From Bacteroidales bacterium (lineage in GTDB: Bacteria; Bacteroidota; Bacteroidia; Bacteroidales; Tenuifilaceae), in contig JAQUJY010000013.1 in assembly GCA_028680705.1 (NCBI GenBank), positions 1-45,539 of the forward strand: a stretch of DNA of 45,539 nucleotides, read 5' to 3'. The notes below the pieces were generated by a model. That model saw only the letters and a program-made list of their open reading frames with translations, was not told where the DNA came from and ran no database searches. Shown here piece by piece: positions 31,304 through 39,013 of the stretch; the first letter of the stretch is position 1; each line of letters starts with the position of its first letter. Made by a program: the position numbers and the translations under genes.

Positions 31304-32462
31304 GCTTGCAAGCATCTTCAATCTCATCATCGCTAATTATTAGCGGTGGCGCAATTCGGAATGCTGTGTCGCAAAACAGGAACCAATCGGTTACAAAGCC
31401 TATCTCTAATCCCAGATGAATAAATTTCTGAACCCTTTGTAACGAACCTAACTCAACGGCCATAAAAAGACCAGATGAGCGTATGCTCTTCACATTTTTA
31501 TGGTTAACCAGTCTGCTGCGGAAGAGTTGTTCCTTTTTTTCGACCCCATTAATTAATTTAAGCGATTCGAGTAGTTGAAGTGATTTAAGCGATGCAGCAC
31601 ACGATACTGGATGTCCTCCAAAAGTTGTTATATGGCCAAGCACAGGGTTATGGGTTAACTTGCTCATTATCTCTTTTGACGATATAAATGCGCCAAGGGG
31701 CATACCGCCACCAAAGGCTTTTGCAAGTAGGAGAATATCGGGAGTCACGCCATACTTTTCAAAGGCAAACATTTTTCCTGTCCTACCCATTCCAGTTTGA
31801 ATCTCATCGAAAATAAGCAGTGCACCCATTTCATTGCACCGTTGGCGAAGCGCTTCTAAAAAGCCGGGTTTTGGTGCGACTATTCCTCCTTCGCCCTGAA
31901 CAGCCTCAATAATAACACATGCTGTTTGCGAGTCAATTCGGCTTAGCTCATCAACGCTATTAAATGTAATGTGCTTAACGCCAGGGAGTAATGGTCTGAA
32001 GGCTTCCTTTAGACCCTCGTCGCCCATTAGGCTTAATGCACCGTGAGTTCCTCCATGGTACCCATTTTTAAATGATATAATATTGGGTTTGCCCGTATGC
32101 CTTTTTGCCAGTTTTACTGCACCCTCAACAGCTTCGCTACCCGAGTTTACAAAGTAAACGCTCTGTAGGCTATCGGGTAGTAGCTTGCATATAGCCTCTG
32201 CCAGTTTAACCTGAGGGTGTTGAACAAACTCGCCATACACCATAAGGTGCATGTACTTTTGTGCTTGCTGGCAAACGGCATCAATAACATCCTTATGCGA
32301 GTGACCGAGATTACTAACGGATACTCCGGAGATTAAGTCGATTAGCTTTTTACCGTTTGGTGTATAAAGATAAACCCCTTCGGCTTTTTCAACTTCAAGC
32401 TGGAGGGGCGAGTCGGAAGTTTGAGCTAGGTACTTAAGGAAAAGCTCTCTCTGTGTAAGCAT
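31275..32462 (-). CDS. Class III aminotransferase (acetylornithine aminotransferase-like)
   Basis: A 395-residue PLP enzyme of fold type I, subgroup II. The PLP lysine is K248 in LLLAKAFGGGMP. Other marks are FVNSGSEAVEGAVKLAKRHTG near residue 105, the IIEAVQGEGGI segment and LIFDEIQTGMGRTG. The family includes ArgD, ornithine and GABA aminotransferases; in Bacteroidota this type is usually annotated as aspartate or acetylornithine aminotransferase family. No arg genes lie beside it, so the substrate is open. The response-regulator gene lies 13 bases upstream. Confidence 0.88.
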   Translation of the reverse strand: MLTQRELFLKYLAQTSDSPLQLEVEKAEGVYLYTPNGKKLIDLISGVSVSNLGHSHKDVIDAVCQQAQKYMHLMVYGEFVQHPQVKLAEAICKLLPDSLQSVYFVNSGSEAVEGAVKLAKRHTGKPNIISFKNGYHGGTHGALSLMGDEGLKEAFRPLLPGVKHITFNSVDELSRIDSQTACVIIEAVQGEGGIVAPKPGFLEALRQRCNEMGALLIFDEIQTGMGRTGKMFAFEKYGVTPDILLLAKAFGGGMPLGAFISSKEIMSKLTHNPVLGHITTFGGHPVSCAASLKSLQLLESLKLINGVEKKEQLFRSRLVNHKNVKSIRSSGLFMAVELGSLQRVQKFIHLGLEIGFVTDWFLFCDTAFRIAPPLIISDDEIEDACKLIVEALDRL

Positions 32463-32475
32463 TACTTTTTATCGG

Positions 32476-33180
32476 TTATTTGCTTATTAAGTTTATGTCG
32501 TTCATTAATTTTTCTTTGTACGATTTACCGATTGGAATAATCTTTCTGCCTTCGGATAGTTTAATAACAATTGAGCTATCCTCAATACTAAAAATCTCCC
32601 TGATATTTACAATAAACGATCGATGAACACGCTTAAAAATAGAGTTAGGTAATTGGTTGTCAATAGCCTTCATTGTAAAGTGAATGGTGAACTTGTCGTT
32701 TCGGGTATTGATTACCACGTAGTTTTCAAGTGCCTCAACCCAAAGTATTTCGCTGTATTTAATTTTTATCAGTGAGCTGCTTTTTTTAATAAAAATTTCC
32801 TTCTCGTCTGTATCCTGTGTGTTTCTAGTGCTGCTCTCAAGTGCCTTGTTGGCTGCTTTAAAAAAGCGGGCGTAATTTAGTGGTTTTAAAATATAGTCGG
32901 TAACGCTATATTCAAATGCTTCGAGGGCATACTTTTCACGCGATGAAACAATAATTATTTGTGGTGGATTGAGTACGGTATTTAAAAAATCGATACCCGT
33001 CATCTCTGGCATCTCAATATCTAAAAAAATAAGATCAATGCTATTACCTTCTTTTATAAAATTAATAGCATCAACGGCATTGTTGAAAGTATGAAGCAAT
33101 TCAAGGAAACTTGTTCTGTTTACATAATCTTCAAGAACACGGCACGACATTTCGTCGTCATCAATGAGGATACATTTCAT
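32476..33180 (-). CDS. LytTR-family response regulator
   Basis: A 234-residue two-component regulator. The receiver domain (1-120) has the acidic pair D7-D9, the phosphoacceptor D54 in FLDIEMPEMTG and the lysine in YILKPLNYARF. The LytTR DNA-binding domain follows (~135-230: LIKIKYSEILWVEALENYVVI, then FKRVHRSFIVNI). These regulators usually work with LytS/YehU-type membrane kinases; no kinase gene is adjacent, so its partner is elsewhere. It precedes the aminotransferase gene by 13 bases and could be co-transcribed with it. Confidence 0.93.
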   Translation of the reverse strand: MKCILIDDDEMSCRVLEDYVNRTSFLELLHTFNNAVDAINFIKEGNSIDLIFLDIEMPEMTGIDFLNTVLNPPQIIIVSSREKYALEAFEYSVTDYILKPLNYARFFKAANKALESSTRNTQDTDEKEIFIKKSSSLIKIKYSEILWVEALENYVVINTRNDKFTIHFTMKAIDNQLPNSIFKRVHRSFIVNIREIFSIEDSSIVIKLSEGRKIIPIGKSYKEKLMNDINLISK

Positions 33181-33257
33181 AGCTTAAAAAGTATCAGTTA
33201 GTATGACGAAAATACGAAATTTATTGATGAGTTCAATAAATCTGGTGACAAAATGTG

Positions 33258-33953
33258 TCAATAGGTTATTTTATTAAGGAACCTTTTCTCTATAGATCGC
33301 CAACTCCTTATTGTAAGTCGGAGCCACTCGTGCATAATTAATTGAGCCTCATCGGAGTTCAGATTATAGTTAATATCAGAAGTTCTGAGCTTATCTGTAA
33401 GGATATGAATGCAAATTGCAGCCGAAACCGATATGTTCAAACTCTCAGTGAACCCATACATAGGTATCAGTAAATGTTCGTCTGCATTGTTTATTACATC
33501 ATCCGATAGGCCGGTGAGTTCAGTTCCAAAAAATAGGGCAAACTTTCCTTTCTCAATATCGAAATTGTTAAGGGTAGTTTGATGTGTATTTGGCGAAGTG
33601 GCAACAATACGATATCCCTTTGCCTTAAGAGAGTTTATTGCTTGCAGCGTATTGTTCTTATGTTCGTTGTGCCTATGTATTGTTAGCCATTTTGTTGATC
33701 CTAATACCACCCTTGGATTTACGTTAAACTCATTGGTGTTCTCAATAATATGAACATCTTGAATGCCGAAACAATCGCACGAACGTAGCACTGCACTAGC
33801 ATTCTGAGATTGGTAAATGTTCTCGAGAACAACAGTTAGGTATCGAGTTCTGTTGTTTAAAACGTTTTGTAAGAGATTCAACCTTTTCTCTAAAACAAAT
33901 TCTGAAAGATGGTTGATTAGCTCTTCTCTCATGGCCGGTGTAATATTATCCAT
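33258..33953 (-). CDS. TrmH/SpoU-family RNA 2'-O-methyltransferase
   Basis: A 231-residue SPOUT-class methyltransferase using S-adenosylmethionine. Motif 1 is VLENIYQSQNASAVLRSCDCFGI (N and R residues near 43-57), motif 2 is ALFFGTELTGLSDDVI, and motif 3 IPMYGFTESLNISVSAAI forms the knotted cofactor site. The likely role is Gm18 methylation of tRNA (TrmH), but 23S rRNA targets are possible within the family. It stands alone, 77 bases upstream of the response-regulator gene on the same strand. Confidence 0.88.
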   Translation of the reverse strand: MDNITPAMREELINHLSEFVLEKRLNLLQNVLNNRTRYLTVVLENIYQSQNASAVLRSCDCFGIQDVHIIENTNEFNVNPRVVLGSTKWLTIHRHNEHKNNTLQAINSLKAKGYRIVATSPNTHQTTLNNFDIEKGKFALFFGTELTGLSDDVINNADEHLLIPMYGFTESLNISVSAAICIHILTDKLRTSDINYNLNSDEAQLIMHEWLRLTIRSWRSIEKRFLNKITY

Positions 33954-34010
33954 GACACAAAGCGAGGTTTATATTTTAAGTATTTGGATTTTAAAGCAGT
34001 ATGAAAAATA

Positions 34011-34043
34011 AAAGGGGACATCTTTTTGCAGATGGCCCCCTTT
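34011..34043. terminator. Terminator between the HU gene and trmH region
   Basis: A stem of two parts (AAAGGGG with CCCCTTT, then CATCT with AGATG) spans 34011-34043 with a small internal loop. On the minus strand it ends in T-rich sequence. It lies just after the HU stop codon. Confidence 0.7.
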
Positions 34044-34063
34044 CAAAAACAAATTCAAGCTTC

Positions 34064-34336
34064 TTATTGAACTTGATCGCTAAGATCGCTGCCTGGCTTA
34101 AATTTAACTACCTTTTTGGCTTTAATAGTAATTGGTTTACCAGTTTGAGGATTACGTCCTGTTCTTTCGTTCCTTTGTGAAACGGAAAAAGAGCCAAAAC
34201 CTACCAATGCAACCCTATCACCTTCTTTAAGTGCGTCGGTAGTTGCTTTTACAAATGCGTCAAGAGATTTCTTGGCGTCAGCTTTAGTTAAACCTGCTTC
34301 TGCAGCAATTGCATCAATTAATTGAGCTTTGTTCAT
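34064..34336 (-). CDS. HU-family DNA-binding protein
   Basis: A 90-residue nucleoid protein that binds and bends DNA as a dimer. The N-terminal helices [28 protein letters not shown] are followed by the beta arms with [21 protein letters not shown], the family signature, and [11 protein letters not shown] near the end. HU and IHF subunits are close relatives; being a single small gene of this form favours HU. It has its own promoter (34389-34418) and terminator. Confidence 0.95.
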   Translation of the reverse strand: MNKAQLIDAIAAEAGLTKADAKKSLDAFVKATTDALKEGDRVALVGFGSFSVSQRNERTGRNPQTGKPITIKAKKVVKFKPGSDLSDQVQ

Positions 34337-34388
34337 AATACTTAATTTTTAGGGTTAAAAATAGTTAGTTAGCCTAAACAATACTATA

Positions 34389-34418
34389 CAAATATAGCGT
34401 ATTTATTGGGTTTGCAAA
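34389..34418 (-). promoter_or_regulatory. Promoter of the HU gene
   Basis: On the minus strand TTTG (34415-34418) and TATATTTG (34389-34396) are 18 bases apart, matching the Bacteroidota -33/-7 pattern. The -7 box lies 52 bases before the ATG. Confidence 0.65.
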
Positions 34419-34598
34419 GCAAATGTTAGGAAAAACACAAGGTTTAAGCATTTTTTTTTGATTATTTATCTTGCTTTACATAACATCAGCTAAGTTATTT
34501 AAAAAATCTTTACAAAACCTAGGCTTTTCAAAACAATATTAAATAATATTATTGAGTAATAAATTTTAAAAAGACAAAAAAGAGAATATCTTTGCAGC

Positions 34599-34683
34599 GG
34601 AGAAATGGCAGAGCGGTTTAATGCGGCGGTCTTGAAAACCGTTGTACCGAAAGGTACCGGGGGTTCGAATCCCTCTTTCTCCG
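34599..34683 (+). tRNA. tRNA-Ser (anticodon TGA)
   Basis: An 85-base class II tRNA. The acceptor stem is GGAGAAA (34599-34605) with TTTCTCC (34676-34682) and discriminator G. The anticodon loop CTTGAAA contains TGA at 34633-34635, reading UCA codons. A long variable arm and the GGTTCGAATCC T-arm are present. The CCA end is not encoded. Confidence 0.95.
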
Positions 34684-34684
34684 C

Positions 34685-34720
34685 AAAGGAAAAGAGATCC
34701 ACAAGGATCTCTTTTCCTTT
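34685..34720 (+). terminator. Perfect 16-bp hairpin between the two tRNA-Ser genes
   Basis: A perfect 16-bp stem (34685-34700 with 34705-34720) with a 4-base loop ACAA; it starts with AAA and ends with TTT. It begins one base after the first tRNA and ends three bases before the second. It is probably a terminator, or a signal for 3' processing. Confidence 0.8.
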
Positions 34721-34723
34721 TAA

Positions 34724-34808
34724 GGAGAGATGCCAGAGTGGTTGATCGGGGCGGTCTCGAAAACCGTTGTGCCGCAAGGTACCGGGGGTTCGAATCCCTC
34801 TCTCTCCG
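34724..34808 (+). tRNA. tRNA-Ser (anticodon CGA)
   Basis: An 85-base class II tRNA. The acceptor stem is GGAGAGA (34724-34730) with TCTCTCC (34801-34807) and discriminator G. The anticodon loop CTCGAAA holds CGA at 34758-34760, reading UCG codons. The variable arm and T-arm are nearly identical to the first tRNA, so the pair arose by duplication. Confidence 0.95.
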
Positions 34809-34832
34809 CTGTTAAGAAACGCAAATTGAACT

Positions 34833-34866
34833 AAAACCCTGTAGGTGAAGACTTGCGGGGTTTTTT
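34833..34866 (+). terminator. Terminator after the tRNA-Ser pair
   Basis: A 9-bp stem (34833-34841 with 34856-34864, one G-T pair) and a T-run. It lies 24 bases after the second tRNA. Confidence 0.7.
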
Positions 34867-35091
34867 ATTGTGTATAGGGAGGTAAAAAAAGATCGTGGTT
34901 ACTGACTCCTCACTGCACAGGGAATGGTTATTCCATTTTTTTTCACATATTTTTCAGTAACTCAAAAGTAAAGCCCATTGTAAAGTATAGAACCGCTCTA
35001 TGTATATGCAACTTGCCAAGTTATAATATTGATAAAACCAGCAAGTTGATCCTTTAGCCTCAATACATCTAAAAACGATGTGGATTCTTTA

Positions 35092-35745
35092 CTATCGCAT
35101 CAAACCTATATTTGTGCTATCTGCCATCCGCTTCATTGTATCAAAAAATGCTTGGTAAAAGGTTTGGTCTTTGGCGTACAACCGATAGAGTTCCAATTCC
35201 TGTTTGCGCTGTTTAGACATTACGTCGTCAAGAATTTTTCGGAAGGCAAGGTCTTTGTTCTGCTCGTCTAGATTATTGGCTACTTTGGATTGATAATCCG
35301 GGTGAGCTTGAATGGATTTAGTAAGTCCAATAAACTTTACCCGCTGATCTTCTGGGGTAGCGTCCCACCCCTGAAACCAACGCTCATTAAAAGATTGTAT
35401 AATTAATTCCAGCGGATCTTTTTCTTCCTCTCCACCATATGCACCGCGGGGTTTTGGGTTTTGAGGATCCAATTCAGACTCGGAATCGTCCAACCCAATG
35501 CTATGGTTCAATTTTACGCGCTCCAACCCATAGGTAGATAAATCTACAGATTCCAGTAGTTCATCCATTCCATCCATATCGGTATCTTTTCGTTTCATCT
35601 CCCAATGCTCCGGAATTTCTCCCAACCATTCTACGCCAGAATCTTTATAGCGTGCATATGTCTGAACCGTTGGTTGAGACGCGATTAATCGTTGAGACGC
35701 GATTAATCGCGTCTCTGATTTTGTTTGGGTATCTATATTGATCAT
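35092..35745 (-). pseudogene. HsdS N-terminus fused to HsdR C-terminus (deletion remnant of a type I R-M system)
   Basis: An open frame of 217 residues made of two unrelated parts. Residues ~29-52 (YARYKDSGVEWLGEIPEHWEMKR) are the typical beginning of a type I specificity subunit HsdS. From about residue 53 on (VDLSTYGLERVKLN, NPKPRGAYGGEEEKDPLELI, SFNERWFQGWDATPEDQRVKF, ELELYRLYAKDQTFYQAF) the sequence is the C-terminal end of a type I restriction subunit HsdR. The junction is near 35585-35595. A deletion in an hsdM-hsdS-hsdR array would give exactly this product, losing both target-recognition domains and the HsdR nuclease and helicase. Residues ~10-24 are encoded by REP palindromes (ETRLIAS and QRLIAS). 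The frame is open, so a small protein might still be made, but neither parent activity can survive. Confidence 0.8.
35676..35715. repeat. REP palindrome, one and a half copies, within the HsdS-HsdR remnant
   Basis: A 22-base perfect palindrome (GAGACGCGATTAATCG core) at 35694-35715, preceded by a second partial copy at 35676-35691. Both lie in frame in the remnant, which reads ETRLIAS and QRLIAS there. Confidence 0.85.
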
Positions 35746-35794
35746 ATCTTATTCATTTTTTGCTATTTGTGATGGATTACGAATTATATGGATG

Positions 35795-35845
35795 CGCGAT
35801 TGTATCGATTGTGGATACGCGATTAATCGCGTATCTACAATCGCG
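35795..35845. repeat. REP palindrome with outer inverted arms, beside the transposase 3' end
   Basis: The central 22-base palindrome (GATACGCGATTAATCGCG core) is at 35814-35835. Outer arms CGCGATTGTA (35795-35804) and TACAATCGCG (35836-35845) also pair. The copy lies between the remnant and the transposase stop codon. Confidence 0.85.
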
Positions 35846-35849
35846 GGTA

Positions 35850-36476
35850 TTATTTATTATATTTATCTTCATTCCAATTTTTGGGATTATTAATGATATA
35901 ATTCGAAATCCGATCGTAGGATTTTCCATCGCGGATAATATGATCATGAAATCGGGATTGCCACCCAAATGCAGCATCGGATTTCTTGATTTCAAATGTG
36001 CATCGTCCTTTGTACCATCGGATGATTCGTGAAATATTTTCATGAAACATCGGGTTTTTGTTGCCGGTGATGCCACCAGGGGGTTTTGGGGATGTGGGTG
36101 ATGACGACGGTGGCGACGGTAGAGACGCGATTAATCGCGTCTCTACGACAACGGTTGCATCGACGGCGGGGGCGGCGTTGGACAAACCAACCGTCATACC
36201 CGATTTATCAATTTCCAATATACCATGGACGTGATTGGGCATGACCACAAAATTCCCCAATACCACATACGGAAATTGTTGTGGGATCTGCATCCAAACA
36301 TTTTGTGCCATTTGCCCGGAATTATTCAATGTCATTTTTTGATCCGTAATGGTTCCAAAAAAACATGCGCGATCCTGGGTGCAAATGGTAATAAAATAGG
36401 CTGCATCCTTACCATAATCCCAATGTGGCATTCGGGCGGATGGTATGCGATATTTATTTTGGAATTTTTTGGTCAT
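35850..36476 (-). CDS. REP-associated tyrosine transposase (RAYT)
   Basis: A 208-residue Y1/HUH-type single-strand transposase related to IS200/IS605 TnpA. The HUH motif PNHVHGI has H82 and H84. The C-terminal region holds FGWQSRFHDHIIRD and the conserved Y193 in SNYIINNPKNW, a candidate nucleophile. RAYTs are domesticated, often single-copy transposases linked to spread of REP palindromes. REP copies flank the gene at 35795-35845 and 36523-36544, and one copy lies inside it (36119-36146), where it encodes VETRLIASL within a Pro/Ser-rich linker between the HUH part and the C-terminal part. It is inserted between hsdM and the hsd remnant in the same direction. Confidence 0.9.
   Translation of the reverse strand: MTKKFQNKYRIPSARMPHWDYGKDAAYFITICTQDRACFFGTITDQKMTLNNSGQMAQNVWMQIPQQFPYVVLGNFVVMPNHVHGILEIDKSGMTVGLSNAAPAVDATVVVETRLIASLPSPPSSSPTSPKPPGGITGNKNPMFHENISRIIRWYKGRCTFEIKKSDAAFGWQSRFHDHIIRDGKSYDRISNYIINNPKNWNEDKYNK
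36119..36146. repeat. REP palindrome inside the RAYT coding sequence
   Basis: A 28-base perfect palindrome (core GACGCGATTAATCGCGTC). It encodes residues 111-119 of the RAYT, including ETRLIAS, in the linker of the protein. Confidence 0.9.
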
Positions 36477-36522
36477 TTTTATATTGATGATCTGGTATTA
36501 TAAAAAATGTTGTTGTTTGATA

Positions 36523-36544
36523 GATACGCGATAAATCGCGTATC
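36523..36544. repeat. REP-like palindrome between RAYT and hsdM
   Basis: A 22-base near-perfect palindrome (GATACGCGAT with ATCGCGTATC, one central A-A mismatch pair). It leads directly into a tandem repeat. Confidence 0.85.
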
Positions 36545-36600
36545 CACCTAAATCGCGAATCCACCTAAATCGTGTATCCACCTAAATCGTGTATCCACGG
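36537..36600. repeat. 17-base tandem repeat ending at the hsdM stop codon
   Basis: Units of the form CGTGTATCCACCTAAAT start at 36537, 36554, 36571 and 36588, the last one partial. Copies differ at one or two bases. The array begins in the right arm of the REP palindrome and ends two bases before the hsdM stop codon. Confidence 0.85.
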
Positions 36601-36602
36601 GA

Positions 36603-38984
36603 TTAAAAATTTAAAATTTCTGCAATCAACCCATCGCTCTGTTGTTCCAATTCCAAAATATCTTGGCTTACCTCTTCTATGCTGCGCAAAGGCGTATGCT
36701 TATAAAAATATTTATTGAAACTGATCTCGTAACCGATTTTGGTGCTGTCCAGATTAATCCAAGCTTCGGGCACGTGTGGTTTTACTTCTTGTAAAAAATA
36801 ATCGTGGATATTTTCTTTTAAGGGTACGTTTTCGGTGTCGCGTAGGTCGCTTTCGGTTTCGTAGGTGATATATTCGCCTTTTTCACTCCGATTGCGCTCA
36901 GTGTGACCTACTGGGAAATAACCATAGTCAGCCAAATCGGCTTCGCTGCATCCTAAATGAATGAGCAGGTTTTGCAATTTGTCGCCTGTTAGTTTCTCTT
37001 TTTTCTTAATCACTTTTTCGGCTTCGGCATCGTACCAACTTACCGCATTTAGAATGGCTTTTTTATCGGATGCGGAAACATCCAGCTTCTCTTCTTTTAT
37101 CACCTTGTTGACTTCCTTTTCAAAAGCATTGAAATCATTAAACACCTGATCGCCAAAATGGGCTTCCAGCTGCTTGGCTGTTTTTAAATAATGCTGGTGT
37201 TTTTTCCAGGTGTCTTTGTGGGTAAGTCTCCTTTTATGGGCAGCAGAAAGATTGATATCGTTTTGCTCGCACCACTCCAAAATCTCTTTGGTGTGTTTTT
37301 TTATATCCTGATATACGCTTTCGCCAAATGTTTCGTAGGCATACTGCATCGGTTCTTGCAAAATTCTATCAAAGCGCAGACTTTCTATGCGCTCTTGGGT
37401 AAATTGTGCTTTCAGGCGTTTGGGGCGTTCAATGGTTACTTTGTAGTATCCAAAGTCGGCATTGCCGAACACTTGGGCTGCAATTCCGTTGGTTGTTGAA
37501 CTTGCCAAAGCATCGTTTTCCGCCGCTTTCATTTCGGTGTACACCTCCAGTATTTTTTGAATATGTTCGGGTGCAAATTCGCAGTTTTTGTTCCCCAAGT
37601 TCTTTCGCAGCTTACGATAGAGCTGTCCCGCATCAATCAGTTGTACTTTCCCTTTGCGGTGCGGTGCTTTGTTGTTGCTTAAAATCCAGATGTAGGTGGT
37701 AATTCCCGTATTGTAAAACAAGTTGTTGGGTAGCTGCACAATGGCCTCCAACAAATCATTTTCAATAATATAACGGCGGATATTGCTTTCGCCTCCGCCG
37801 GCATCGCCCGTAAAAAGGCTGCTTCCATTGTGAACGGATGCAATCCTACTTCCATTAACACCTTGTGATAAAGATTTCATTTTGCTCACCATTTCCATCA
37901 GGAAAAGCAATTGCCCGTCCGAAGATCGTGGAATGGCATCAACTTCTTCCTCCGCGCCCCAGTAATCGGACAGCACTACTTTGAATCGAGGATCGATAAC
38001 ATCATTGCCATCCTTAATATATTTCTGTTCGCTGCTCCACGATTTCCCGTAAGGAGGATTGGACAACATAAAATCGAAGGTGCTGCCTGCAAATTCATCG
38101 GTGGACAGTGTAGAGCCCACGCGGATATTCTCGGGATTGTTCCCTTTAATCATCATATCCGATTTACAGATGGCGTAGGTTTCGTCGTTAATCTCTTTTC
38201 CGTATAGATATACATCGCCCATCGCTTTGATGACTCCTTCCTCATCTTTAATAAAATTCTGTGCTTCGGTGAGCATTCCTCCACTTCCGCAGGCGGGGTC
38301 GTAAATGGTCATCACGGGCGACAAGTCCTCTTTAATTGGCTCGAAAATAATATGGGTCATCAGGTCGATCACTTCACGGGGTGTAAAGTGTTCTCCGGCT
38401 TCTTCATTATTCTCTTCGTTGAACTTTCGAATCAGTTCCTCAAAAACATAGCCCATTCCCAAGTTGGAGAGTGCAGGCATTTTCCTACCTTCTGGATCCT
38501 CTTTCTCGTATGGGGTAAGATTGATATGCGGCGAGGTGAATTTTTCCAAAACATCCAACAACACATCTTTGGAAGCCATATGCCGAACCTGGCTGCGCAG
38601 TTTAAACTTGTCAATAATCTCTTTTACATTCACGCTAAACCCGTTGAGGTAATCTTCAAAATTGGTAAGAAGAATTTGTTGGCTGTTGGTTGCGGTATTA
38701 TGTAGTAATTGTAAGGTCCATTTGCTGGTGTTATAAAAAACATACCCAGATGCGTCTCTGAGCCCGTTTTCATCCCACTCGGTAAAGTGCGCTTCGTCGC
38801 GCTGAAAAGCGAGCTCATCCATTACTGCTTCCTTTGTGGGCTCAAGCAAGGCATCAAGCCTTCGTAATACCACCATAGGCAAAATTACATCTCGGTATTT
38901 ACCCCTTACATAAACGTCTCTCAGGCAATCATCGGCGATTGACCAGATGAAACTCACTAATTTATTGTGTACAGTTTGGTTCAT
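36603..38984 (-). CDS. hsdM: Type I restriction-modification methyltransferase subunit
   Basis: A 793-residue N6-adenine methyltransferase subunit of a type I R-M system. The N-terminal helical HsdM domain (~5-160) is followed by the catalytic domain: GEHFTPREVIDLM near residue 205, SAM motif I DPACGSGGML near 232 and NPPYG (motif IV) near 316. The long helical C-terminal half, ending at an IEEVSQDILELEQQSDGLIAEIL coiled-coil-like segment, should contact HsdS. Length is normal and no frameshift is seen, so the gene is intact. The matching HsdS and HsdR are reduced to a fused fragment downstream. HsdM needs an HsdS to find its site, so it is inactive unless an HsdS is encoded elsewhere. Confidence 0.92.
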   Translation of the reverse strand: MNQTVHNKLVSFIWSIADDCLRDVYVRGKYRDVILPMVVLRRLDALLEPTKEAVMDELAFQRDEAHFTEWDENGLRDASGYVFYNTSKWTLQLLHNTATNSQQILLTNFEDYLNGFSVNVKEIIDKFKLRSQVRHMASKDVLLDVLEKFTSPHINLTPYEKEDPEGRKMPALSNLGMGYVFEELIRKFNEENNEEAGEHFTPREVIDLMTHIIFEPIKEDLSPVMTIYDPACGSGGMLTEAQNFIKDEEGVIKAMGDVYLYGKEINDETYAICKSDMMIKGNNPENIRVGSTLSTDEFAGSTFDFMLSNPPYGKSWSSEQKYIKDGNDVIDPRFKVVLSDYWGAEEEVDAIPRSSDGQLLFLMEMVSKMKSLSQGVNGSRIASVHNGSSLFTGDAGGGESNIRRYIIENDLLEAIVQLPNNLFYNTGITTYIWILSNNKAPHRKGKVQLIDAGQLYRKLRKNLGNKNCEFAPEHIQKILEVYTEMKAAENDALASSTTNGIAAQVFGNADFGYYKVTIERPKRLKAQFTQERIESLRFDRILQEPMQYAYETFGESVYQDIKKHTKEILEWCEQNDINLSAAHKRRLTHKDTWKKHQHYLKTAKQLEAHFGDQVFNDFNAFEKEVNKVIKEEKLDVSASDKKAILNAVSWYDAEAEKVIKKKEKLTGDKLQNLLIHLGCSEADLADYGYFPVGHTERNRSEKGEYITYETESDLRDTENVPLKENIHDYFLQEVKPHVPEAWINLDSTKIGYEISFNKYFYKHTPLRSIEEVSQDILELEQQSDGLIAEILNF

Positions 38985-39013
38985 TTTCGGTTTCTACTTA
39001 TTGTCAAATATTT

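Noticed and set aside
34865-35091. A gene or RNA between the tRNA pair and the hsd remnant.
   Set aside because: No open frame, hairpin series or conserved pattern was visible; treated as ordinary intergenic DNA.
35760-36032. A plus-strand frame of 90 codons opposite the RAYT gene.
   Set aside because: It is the complement of the well-supported transposase gene and has no own signals.
36537-36600. A CRISPR array.
   Set aside because: Units are 17-base direct tandem copies with no spacers between them, and no cas genes are near.
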